The notes below the pieces were generated by a model, which saw only the letters and a program-made list of their open reading frames with translations, did not search any database and had not been told where the DNA came from. This document shows, piece by piece, positions 9,240-16,610 of a stretch of DNA of 64,000 nucleotides. This DNA comes from Shewanella sp. GD04112 (lineage in GTDB: Bacteria > Pseudomonadota > Gammaproteobacteria > Enterobacterales > Shewanellaceae): positions 806,001 through 870,000 of the forward strand of contig NZ_JAOEAL010000001.1 in the NCBI RefSeq assembly GCF_029835735.1, written 5' to 3'. Both the position numbers and the translations under genes were made by a program. Positions within the stretch are counted from its first letter, which is position 1, and the number at the start of each line of letters is the position of its first letter.

Positions 9240-9877
9240 CAGTGACGCTCCTTATCCAGCGCAATCACACTTTGATACCAGAGATCGCCCACGGCGCGGC
9301 GACATTCTTCCACGTAACGGCCAAGGGTTATTGCCTCCGGCGAGTCTTGCTCTGCGGTGACGCCGGAATAAAACCAATCGATTAAGCTGTTTGGCGCAAG
9401 GCCTAAAGCAATAGCATCAAACTCTATCCAAAGCCCCTGAGCCGAAGTGGTATGGCTATGGGCATAGTGACCGACAAAGAGTCTGTCGCCAATCAGCAAT
9501 ATAGGTTGCAGTGGCAGCGCTTGGGTCGACACTAAATTGACTGTCTCAGGAAACTGTCTCTTTAGCTCGGCGCACCAGTGGCGGGAGCTTTCATAGAGTC
9601 GCTCCACTTCCCGCAGCGGCATTTCGGGGCGTAGGATAGTGGCAAACTCATCCCGCCAAGGACCAGTGGGCTCAAGTTTAATCAGGGTGAGTTGCTTGAA
9701 GCTTGCGCTTTGTAAGCGCTGTAAAAGTAATTGGCCCACCGCATTATTAGCAAAGTTGCTGTAAATCGCCGCGTGTAACACGATTACATCAGCGCGCTCT
9801 ATCGCATTCAGTAAGGCGCTAGTGTTAAGGCCAAAATGCAACTGTACGCCGGGCTCAGAAAATAAATAAGATGCCAT
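9239..9877 (-). CDS. hydX: Orphan protein of the hydrogenase maturation operon (HydX position)
   Basis: I recognise no characterised domain. It is a soluble protein of 212 residues with no signal peptide or membrane segment. Alternating beta/alpha segments include DVIVLHAAIYSNFANNAVGQ near residue 30 and LTLIKLEPTGPWRDEF near 85. ILLIGDRLFVGHYAHSHTT near 145 is loosely reminiscent of the strand-turn around the catalytic site in phospholipase-D-like folds, but no HxK motif is present. It abuts hydG (TAAATG) and overlaps hydE by one base, so it is certainly co-expressed with the maturases. The name hydX is used for this slot in the Shewanella oneidensis operon as far as I recall. Accessory or regulatory role in maturation is an inference. 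Confidence 0.75.
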   Translation of the reverse strand: MASYLFSEPGVQLHFGLNTSALLNAIERADVIVLHAAIYSNFANNAVGQLLLQRLQSASFKQLTLIKLEPTGPWRDEFATILRPEMPLREVERLYESSRHWCAELKRQFPETVNLVSTQALPLQPILLIGDRLFVGHYAHSHTTSAQGLWIEFDAIALGLAPNSLIDWFYSGVTAEQDSPEAITLGRYVEECRRAVGDLWYQSVIALDKERH

Positions 9878-11317
9878 TTACAGATAGATATCCCGTTCAC
9901 CCGCATCGGTTTTTTGCAAACAACCACGTACATTACGTTCCCGTGATGGACTCATTTTGGCGAGTTCTCGCTCTATCAGGGCGTTACCTGCTTCACGGGT
10001 TTTATCGCTGGCGTAGTCGTTCAGATATTCCCTAAAGGTGATCAAGGCATTGGGTTGGCAGAATTTGCCAATAAACTGTTGTTTGGCTAATCCCATAAAG
10101 TGGTCGCCAGTGCGCCCTTTACGGTAACAGCCCGTACAGAAGGAGGGGATGGCATTCGAATCCGTAACTAATTCATAGATGATCTCATCCATGGCGCGAT
10201 GATCGCCAAGGCTAAATTGTTCGGCATCGTGTTGATTTTGTTTACTGTCTTGATAGCCACCCGGTGCGGTGCATGAGCCTGCACTGATCTGTGAAACGCC
10301 AAGCTCTAACAATTCTTTACGTAGGGCTGCACTCTCCCGCGTACTCATAATCAGCCCGGTATAAGGTACGGCTAGGCGAGTGATGGCAACGATACGCTTA
10401 AAGCATTCGTCATCAACCTCATAGGGGGGCTTTTCACTGAGGGCTGAGCCATGGGCGGGTTCTATCCGCGGAAAGGAAATGGTATGTGGGCCAACGCCAC
10501 AGTTTTTTTCGAGTTGTTGAACATGGGTGAGCATGGCGAGCAGCTCAAATCTATGGTCATACAGGCCAAAGAGCGCGCCGATACCGACATCATCGATTCC
10601 CGCTTCCATCGCCCTGTGCATGGCGTAGAGGCGGTATAAGAAGTCGGTTTTTTTACCTTTTAGGTGCATTTTACTGTAGGTGTCTTGATGATAGGTTTCT
10701 TGGAAGCATTGGTAAGTGCCTATCGCCGCCGTTTTTAGCTGTTTAAAGTCCTCCACACTCATTGGCGCACAGTTGACGTTGATACGGCGAATTTCGCCGC
10801 CCTTGCCCTGCTTAACGCTGTACATGGTTTGAATACTTTCAACAATGGCTTGCACATTGTTGCGTGGATGCTCGCCATAAACGGCCAAGATCCGTTTGTG
10901 GCCCATTTCTTCGAGGATGGTGACCTCTTGGTGGATCTCATCCTGTTTTAAGGTCTTGCGTTTCAGCTCATGGTTATCGGCGTTAAAGCCGCAGTAACTA
11001 CAACTGTTGGCACAGTGGTTGGACACATAGAGCGGTGCAAACATCACTATACGATTGCCGTAGATGGTGTTTTTAATCTCACGGGCGACGGCAAAGAGTG
11101 CTTCATCCAGCGTTTTATCTTGATTTTGTAGCAGGAGAGCGGTTTCACGAATGCTTAAGCCTTCGCATTGGCGCGCTTTGTCGAGAATGGCGAGGACTTG
11201 GTCGCGACTCGGATTGCTGGCCTCTTCGATGGCCTGCCAAATTGCCTGATCGTCAATAAAGCTGACGTTGGGATTATAGTCAGAGACGGTAATGGAATGA
11301 TGCTCGTGTGTGCTCAT
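9878..11317 (-). CDS. hydG: Radical SAM tyrosine lyase HydG
   Basis: Cleaves tyrosine to p-cresol and dehydroglycine and makes the CO and CN- ligands of the H-cluster as an Fe(CO)2(CN) synthon. It has 479 residues. The N-terminal radical SAM motif CANSCSYCGFN is near residue 93. The C-terminal auxiliary cluster motif begins CTGCYRKGRTGDHFM with a third Cys 23 residues after the second; this motif separates HydG from ThiH. It sits between the cytochrome b gene and hydX in the operon. Confidence 0.96.
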   Translation of the reverse strand: MSTHEHHSITVSDYNPNVSFIDDQAIWQAIEEASNPSRDQVLAILDKARQCEGLSIRETALLLQNQDKTLDEALFAVAREIKNTIYGNRIVMFAPLYVSNHCANSCSYCGFNADNHELKRKTLKQDEIHQEVTILEEMGHKRILAVYGEHPRNNVQAIVESIQTMYSVKQGKGGEIRRINVNCAPMSVEDFKQLKTAAIGTYQCFQETYHQDTYSKMHLKGKKTDFLYRLYAMHRAMEAGIDDVGIGALFGLYDHRFELLAMLTHVQQLEKNCGVGPHTISFPRIEPAHGSALSEKPPYEVDDECFKRIVAITRLAVPYTGLIMSTRESAALRKELLELGVSQISAGSCTAPGGYQDSKQNQHDAEQFSLGDHRAMDEIIYELVTDSNAIPSFCTGCYRKGRTGDHFMGLAKQQFIGKFCQPNALITFREYLNDYASDKTREAGNALIERELAKMSPSRERNVRGCLQKTDAGERDIYL

Positions 11318-11387
11318 GGTTATCTATGCCCTTGAATATGAATACAGAAATTCGGCAGTTGTTGAGCAACTGCCGCAGGAGACTTAG

Positions 11388-12071
11388 CTATTTGCTGGTC
11401 AGTTGTTCGCCGTTCGTGGCGACGGGGGCAATTTCATTTTTGACCCATAGCGGGGTGTACTCGGCGGCATCATGGTAGGGCACATTGCCGTGGATCATCA
11501 TGGCTTTGAAGTCATCGAAGCGGTACACCGCGAGGAATAAATGCACGGGTAAGAAAGCGGTTAACACTAGGCCTGAGACCAAATGGGCTTGACCTAAAAA
11601 CCACACTGTATCCCGTGGTGCGGCGTGAGGGATAAGCCACAGCACTAAACCTGAGAGGATAAGCACTGTGCCGCCAATCAGTACACAGGCACCAAATAGC
11701 TTCTGGCCAGAGTTGTACTTGTTCATCGGAGGGATAGGCACTTTTTTACCCAGTAAGAATTTTTGTGGGTAACCGCCTAACACCATAAACCATTTCACGT
11801 CGCGTCCGGAGAAGCTGAACACGCGGGCGATAAATAACACCACTCGGTCGAATGCCATGATGGTAAATGCCACGGCATCGAGGGCCATAACAATCCCCGC
11901 AATGATGTGCACATCATAGGTTAGCTGCATGCCTTCCTGGGAAAGCGGTTTAAAAAACAATAACAAACCCGTCGCGGCTAACGGCAAAAAGCTCAGTAGC
12001 AGAATGTAGTGGAAGATCCTGATGTTTAACGGATGTTTTAAAATGGGTCTCATATCATGTTCTTGATGCAT
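11388..12071 (-). CDS. Cytochrome b subunit, formate dehydrogenase gamma-like
   Basis: Four-helix membrane protein of the cytochrome b(N-terminal)/formate dehydrogenase gamma family, 227 residues. Membrane segments are near residues 17-40 (FHYILLLSFLPLAATGLLLF), 55-80, 125-150 and 160-185. Histidines suited to haem b ligation lie in IRIFHY, YDVHIIAG and FLPVHLFLAV. GGAG precedes the ATG. Its place right after hydB suggests it anchors the periplasmic hydrogenase and passes electrons to or from the quinone pool. The original annotation as a formate dehydrogenase subunit would come from family homology; no formate dehydrogenase gene is nearby. Confidence 0.85.
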   Translation of the reverse strand: MHQEHDMRPILKHPLNIRIFHYILLLSFLPLAATGLLLFFKPLSQEGMQLTYDVHIIAGIVMALDAVAFTIMAFDRVVLFIARVFSFSGRDVKWFMVLGGYPQKFLLGKKVPIPPMNKYNSGQKLFGACVLIGGTVLILSGLVLWLIPHAAPRDTVWFLGQAHLVSGLVLTAFLPVHLFLAVYRFDDFKAMMIHGNVPYHDAAEYTPLWVKNEIAPVATNGEQLTSK

Positions 12072-12084
12072 TTTTCATCTCCAA

Positions 12085-12405
12085 TCAAGAGCTTAATTTG
12101 GTGCGGTCGACAAAATGGGTGTGCAGTAGCTCATGGGACATATGTCCTAATGGCTCGCCACCGAATTCTTTGTAGTATTTCTCTACCGCAGGGTTGGCGT
12201 GGCTAACACGTTTTTTCGCTAGGCTGTCGTCCTTATATAACCCTTGGCTTCTGGCCTTTATGTACTCATTGCGGCGCTCAAGCTTGCTGCTAAACCAACC
12301 AATAGGAATGGCTAAGGCGGCGACAAAGGCAGCGCCTACGGCCATAAACTTACGGCGTGACAGAAAGAAACTGTCCTCAGCAAATAGGTGTTTTTTCTTG
12401 CTCAT
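12085..12405 (-). CDS. hydB: [FeFe]-hydrogenase small subunit, Tat-exported
   Basis: Small subunit of the periplasmic dimeric [FeFe] hydrogenase, 106 residues. A twin-arginine signal is clear: SRRKFMAVGAAFVAALAIP at residues ~16-34. The mature part is short and basic-rich (ERRNEYIKARSQGLYKDD, then YYKEFGGEPLGHMSHELLHT), matching the belt-like small subunit of Desulfovibrio-type enzymes. HydA has no signal, so HydB probably carries it across the membrane by co-export. GGAG sits eight bases before the ATG; the gap to hydA is 12 bases. Confidence 0.93.
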   Translation of the reverse strand: MSKKKHLFAEDSFFLSRRKFMAVGAAFVAALAIPIGWFSSKLERRNEYIKARSQGLYKDDSLAKKRVSHANPAVEKYYKEFGGEPLGHMSHELLHTHFVDRTKLSS

Positions 12406-12417
12406 AGCAGTTCTCCG

Positions 12418-13650
12418 TTAAATGTTACCAAGCCAAGAAGAGCCTTTACCTTCAATAGGTTGGCCTCCACCGTTGACGCAGCCGCCAGCGCAGTTCATCA
12501 CTTCGATGAAGTGATAGGGCGAGGTGCCAGCCATTACGTCGCGCAGCACGGGTTCGATGTTATTGCCCATGTCGTGTACTACTGCGACATTGACCGTCAC
12601 ATTCTGGTTGAGCTGAGTATCAAACAGGCTGACGGAAGCCGATTTGACGCCTTTTAGCCCGCGTACGGGTTCAAATTCCAACTTGGCCATTTCAGTGCCA
12701 GTGAGCACTTTATGGGCGGTACGTAATGCCGCTTCCATCACACCACCTGTGGTACCAAAGATAGTGCCCGCGCCAGTGTATTCAGAGAACAAGCTATCGC
12801 CTTGATATTCGGGGGTATTAGCGAGGTCGATATCGAGCAGTTTTAGCAATTGAGCCATTTCTCGGGTGGTCAGCACGGCATCAATATCTTGGTACGAAGG
12901 CGTGTTAGCACCATGTTCCTGATGGTATTGCCAAGCCGAGTTAAATTCGGGGCGTGAGGCTTCAAGTTTTTTCGAGGTACAAGGCATCACAGAGACAGTG
13001 AAAATATTCTCTGGCTGCATTTGATACACCTTAGCACCGTAGGTTTTGGCGACCGTTCCAGCCATTTGTTGGGGAGATTTAGCGGTGGACAGGTTAGGTA
13101 ATAGCGCTGGATAGCGGGTTTCGAGGTAACGCACCCAACCTGGGCAGCAGGAGGTGAACTGCGGTAGCGCCCCTGCATTTTCTTCACCTTTGACATTGGC
13201 ATGGAGGCGATGAATAAACTCACTGCCTTCTTCCATGATGGTGAGATCGGCGGCAAAGTTACAGTCGAAAATCTTAAAGCCTGCTTGATTCATCGCACCA
13301 TAGAGCTTACCCGTCACGAGTTCGCCCGTGCCTAAACCGAATTCTTCACCAATTGCTACCCGCACGGCAGGGGCGATAATGCCGACGACGGTAGTATTTT
13401 TATCGGCGAGCTTTTTAATGACGGTTTCAAGGGCGCTGTGGGTTTCTTCAATGGCGCTAAAGGGGCAGTTAATTAAACATTGGCCGCAGCTTAAGCATTT
13501 ATCTTCATCAATAGAGTGCACTGCACCCGAGGCGCCATTAATGGCATGGGTTGGGCAGAACTGTTTACAAGCATCACATCCTTTACATTTGGATGCATTT
13601 ATCTTGATCAGCCCTTGGATTTCTCCCGGTTGATAAGTTGTCGCTTTCAT
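12418..13650 (-). CDS. hydA: [FeFe]-hydrogenase large catalytic subunit
   Basis: Iron-only hydrogenase that reduces protons or oxidises H2 at the H-cluster. It has 410 residues. An N-terminal 2[4Fe-4S] ferredoxin domain has CKGCDACKQFCP (~residue 20) and CLSCGQCLINCP (~53). The three H-cluster signatures are present: TSCCPGWVRYLE (~166), MPCTSKK (~222) and MNCAGGCVNGGGQP near the C-terminus. There is no signal peptide, consistent with export bound to Tat-signalled HydB. The ribosome binding site is weak. It is the first gene of the seven-gene operon, downstream of an FNR-type promoter. Confidence 0.97.
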   Translation of the reverse strand: MKATTYQPGEIQGLIKINASKCKGCDACKQFCPTHAINGASGAVHSIDEDKCLSCGQCLINCPFSAIEETHSALETVIKKLADKNTTVVGIIAPAVRVAIGEEFGLGTGELVTGKLYGAMNQAGFKIFDCNFAADLTIMEEGSEFIHRLHANVKGEENAGALPQFTSCCPGWVRYLETRYPALLPNLSTAKSPQQMAGTVAKTYGAKVYQMQPENIFTVSVMPCTSKKLEASRPEFNSAWQYHQEHGANTPSYQDIDAVLTTREMAQLLKLLDIDLANTPEYQGDSLFSEYTGAGTIFGTTGGVMEAALRTAHKVLTGTEMAKLEFEPVRGLKGVKSASVSLFDTQLNQNVTVNVAVVHDMGNNIEPVLRDVMAGTSPYHFIEVMNCAGGCVNGGGQPIEGKGSSWLGNI

Positions 13651-13764
13651 AGGATTTCGCGTTCCTCATTTTCAACCTGAATTATATTTTCAGTGTTATT
13701 TAATGTATTTATTTAGCAGCTTATGCCTCGGGCAAAAGCGTATTGGTAAGTTTTAGACGGCTGG

Positions 13765-13811
13765 ATAATAGGAAATTGATTCTGGAAAAAACTTGAGAGC
13801 GATCAAGTTTT
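13765..13811 (-). promoter_or_regulatory. FNR/EtrA-type class II promoter of the hydrogenase operon
   Basis: TTGAGAGCGATCAA at 13793-13806 differs from the FNR consensus TTGAT-N4-ATCAA at one base. It sits inside a longer inverted repeat with nine-base arms AAAACTTGA/TCAAGTTTT (13788-13811). On the minus strand TATTAT occupies 13770-13765. Taking that as the -10 puts the transcription start near 13758 and the site centre at -41.5, the classic position for FNR activation. The leader would be about 107 nt. Shewanella uses both EtrA (FNR) and CRP in anaerobic control, so the binding protein is not certain. Confidence 0.75.
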
Positions 13812-14048
13812 ATTGTTTTTGATAAAACAGGTGTTTTTAATGGTTTTATTAGTCATTTTTGATAATTTTTTAGAAATAAAAATAGGATTTTCCGTTTGTG
13901 CTTTATCTGGTGTTTTTAAGTTTGTTCTTTATATACAGTGTGTTGTAGCGTTTGCCTTAGTTGCCTAACACTGTTTGTTGTATTTTAAAGGCTTGCGGTG
14001 TGATTTATTGCATTATGAGGGTGTTATCACTCGTTTCGATTTTGTGCT

Positions 14049-14063
14049 TGGACAAATTGTCCA
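14049..14063. repeat. Perfect odd palindrome TGGACAAATTGTCCA
   Basis: 15-base perfect palindrome in the AT-rich gap, about 400 bases upstream of hydA and 235 bases past the end of the S46 gene. It looks like an operator for a dimeric repressor, but I cannot name the protein. Confidence 0.4.
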
Positions 14064-14163
14064 TGATCTCTATTGGTTTAAATAATGCTAATTAAGATGG
14101 TTGATGAACTATTATGACGAATGGAAAATGTAATAGATCACAAATTAGTAAATTGCTTAAAAT

Positions 14164-14201
14164 AAAAAACCGTCCAAAGATTATTCTTTGAACGGTTTTT
14201 A
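14164..14201 (-). terminator. Intrinsic terminator of S46 peptidase gene
   Basis: AAAAACCGT-C-CAAAGA / TCTTTG-A-ACGGTTTTT stem with one internal mismatch, flanked by A and T runs, about 90 bases after the peptidase stop codon on the minus strand. Confidence 0.85.
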
Positions 14202-14286
14202 AATATGCTTAATTTATATCGGTTAAATTAATTGAGTTAATATTGGCGAATTTTATTATCCATTAATGCTGAATATTAACTTAATA

Positions 14287-16485
14287 TTAATTTCTCACTA
14301 ACTCGAGTTCTTTAATTAAATTATCAGCATGGTCGACTTCATCCATCATCCACAGGATATATCGAATATCCACGTGCACGGCACGGGTGATGGTAGGGTT
14401 GAAGAACCAGTCCTTGGTAATGGCTTCATAGGTGGAATCGAAGTTAAGACCGACGAGTTCGCCTTTACCGTTAAAGACTGGCGAGCCCGAGTTACCGCCT
14501 GTGGTATCTACGCTCGACAGGAAGTTAACTGGCACAGAGTTAAACTCTTCTGGCTTGTCTAAGCAAGAGAACAGACGGCAAATCCAGCCGCGTGGATCTT
14601 GGTAGACAGATTTCACTAAGTGATCGCCAAAACGCTGCTCATGAATCGCATCGAGCAGTTTTTTCGGTGCGTTATACGGTTCAACCCCGGTGTGCTTAGC
14701 GACTATGCCATCGAGGCGAGTAAATGGCTGTTTGTAGAGGGCATCACGGGATTGATAACCATCGACCATTCCGTAGCTGATACGTAGGGTACCGTTTGCA
14801 TCGGGATACACAGGCCAGTTGTTGGCTTTGTAGTAGTCGATAACGGTGGCCATATAGGCAGGGCGAGCGGTAGACAGTTTACCCGCTAGAATTTTTTCTG
14901 CCTTTTCTTGCGCCATATTGGTGTCGTACAACGCGACAGCGAGGCGGATAAAAGGATCGCTGCTGGTTTCAAAGGCCTTCGCATCGGCGTCCATCCACGC
15001 CAGACGTTGCGCTTGCTCGGTTAGCGTCGTTAGCGAATACAAGCCATCGAGTTTTGCTTCTAGGCTGACGTTTTTATCGTCCAGATTCAGCATATTGTCT
15101 AAAGCAGCAACGCGATTAGGCTGCGACAAGTAGGCATTTAAATCCTGTAACCACAGGGTTTTATCAACTTTAACGTCAAAGCTGGAGTCGATACGCTTCA
15201 GGCGCGAGCTGAACATGGCAAGGTCACGCTCTTGGTAACCGATTTCACGCTCGGCATCGCTCTTTTGCTTTTCCTTGGCTAAGCGATAGAGGCTATTGGC
15301 CGCAGTGAGCAGTGTGCTCGATTGGGCGTTGGTGAAGTAATAATTGGTTTGGGTCTGCAGTTGCTGCTCGGCCAATAAAACTTCTAGCTCGCTAATAAGG
15401 TTTTGATTAAGAGTTGGGTTTTTCTTTAACCAAGCAAGAAAATCATCTTCGCGTTGCTGTTTAATGCCGACGATATCCGTGGCTTTAAAGCCAGCCAGCA
15501 GACCGTTGAGTTTTTTCATCCGGTTCGCCATAGACGCCATATTGCCCGCATATTTAATGGCGATATCGGCATCTTCCTGACCCATGGCTTCGATAGTATC
15601 AATCTGTAATTGATAGCGTTTTGCCTGAGTGGGATACAGCCAGTCGCTAGCAAATTTAAGCTCGCTGGTGAGGTTATAACGACTAGTTGTGCCTGGATAA
15701 CCCGCCACAAACACGCCGTCGCCCGCTTTCACTCCATCGGCGTTCACTTTCAGGTAACTCTTTGGCATGTAAGGAATGTTATCTTCGCTGTAGGCCGCGG
15801 GCTTGCCATCTTTACCTACATAGGCGCGCAGGAAGGCAAAATCGCCCGAGTGGCGTGGATACTCGTAGTTATCGATATCACCGCCGTAAGCGCCAACGCT
15901 TTCAGGTGGCGCGTACACTAAGCGTACATCGCGGATCATCAATTGCTTGATGAGGTAATATTCCAAACCATTGTGGAAGCTGCGAACGTTACAGCGGTAG
16001 TTATCATCGGCCTCACAGCTTTTGATCAAGGCTTTGCTGTGGTTTTCAATGTCTTCGTAGCGTTTGAGCGGATCTTGACTTAGGTCTTTGGTGACATCGC
16101 TGGTGACATTGGTCACAGCTTCAGTGATGTATAAACGCTCGTTTGGACCTGCAGACGGTTCTTTATCCATCGAGGTGGCTAAAAAGCCCTGTTCGAGATA
16201 GTTATGTTCTTTCTTAGTGTTATATTGTATCGCCTTGTAGGCACAATGATGGTTTGTCACAACTAGCCCTTGGGGCGAGACAAAACTGGCGGTACAATAG
16301 CCCAGCCCGACAACGGCATTCATAGGATAACTGGTGAGATCGGCTAATTTGTCGGCGGGAATATCGATTCCGCGCGCGCTGAGTTTGTCTGCAATTGAAG
16401 GCATTTGGTAAGGTTGCCATTGTCCTTCATCGGCTGTTGCTACGCCAGAGGTCAGTACTAAGGCTGCAACCAATGCAATACGCAT
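14287..16485 (-). CDS. S46 family dipeptidyl-peptidase, DPP11-like
   Basis: Periplasmic or surface serine peptidase that removes dipeptides from the N-terminus of peptides. It has 732 residues, the family size. The signal peptide MRIALVAALVLTSGVATA is at the start. The catalytic His is in VVTNHHCAY (~residue 75) and the Ser in GGNSGSPV (~666). The residue 18 positions after that Ser, which sets S1 specificity in this family, is Ser (LNFDST). Gly here marks DPP7, while Arg or Ser marks the Asp/Glu-specific DPP11 group as I recall it, so acidic P1 specificity is the better guess. It is monocistronic, with its own terminator. Confidence 0.92.
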   Translation of the reverse strand: MRIALVAALVLTSGVATADEGQWQPYQMPSIADKLSARGIDIPADKLADLTSYPMNAVVGLGYCTASFVSPQGLVVTNHHCAYKAIQYNTKKEHNYLEQGFLATSMDKEPSAGPNERLYITEAVTNVTSDVTKDLSQDPLKRYEDIENHSKALIKSCEADDNYRCNVRSFHNGLEYYLIKQLMIRDVRLVYAPPESVGAYGGDIDNYEYPRHSGDFAFLRAYVGKDGKPAAYSEDNIPYMPKSYLKVNADGVKAGDGVFVAGYPGTTSRYNLTSELKFASDWLYPTQAKRYQLQIDTIEAMGQEDADIAIKYAGNMASMANRMKKLNGLLAGFKATDIVGIKQQREDDFLAWLKKNPTLNQNLISELEVLLAEQQLQTQTNYYFTNAQSSTLLTAANSLYRLAKEKQKSDAEREIGYQERDLAMFSSRLKRIDSSFDVKVDKTLWLQDLNAYLSQPNRVAALDNMLNLDDKNVSLEAKLDGLYSLTTLTEQAQRLAWMDADAKAFETSSDPFIRLAVALYDTNMAQEKAEKILAGKLSTARPAYMATVIDYYKANNWPVYPDANGTLRISYGMVDGYQSRDALYKQPFTRLDGIVAKHTGVEPYNAPKKLLDAIHEQRFGDHLVKSVYQDPRGWICRLFSCLDKPEEFNSVPVNFLSSVDTTGGNSGSPVFNGKGELVGLNFDSTYEAITKDWFFNPTITRAVHVDIRYILWMMDEVDHADNLIKELELVRN

Positions 16486-16610
16486 GTTCTTTCCTTATTT
16501 TTAGTTAGAGTGTCCGTTGGAATGAGGTAACAGGCGAATGTAAATGGCCTGTTTGCTTGACGCGGGTTTTATATCATATTTTGTTAAGTTGTTGGAAATC
16601 GGGAGTGTTA

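Larger units (their letters stand above)
13651..14164. other. Gene-free AT-rich region upstream of hydA
   Basis: About 640 bases separate hydA from the S46 peptidase gene and hold no convincing coding frame. The sequence is AT-rich. It contains the FNR-type site and -10 element for hydA (13765-13811), the 15-base palindrome at 14049-14063, and at its far end the peptidase terminator. The stretch between about 13815 and 14045 shows no further element that I can name. Confidence 0.6.

Noticed and set aside
14106..14150. CRP-like sequence TGTAATAGATCACA near the S46 terminator
   Set aside because: The half-site spacing is two bases short of a CRP site.
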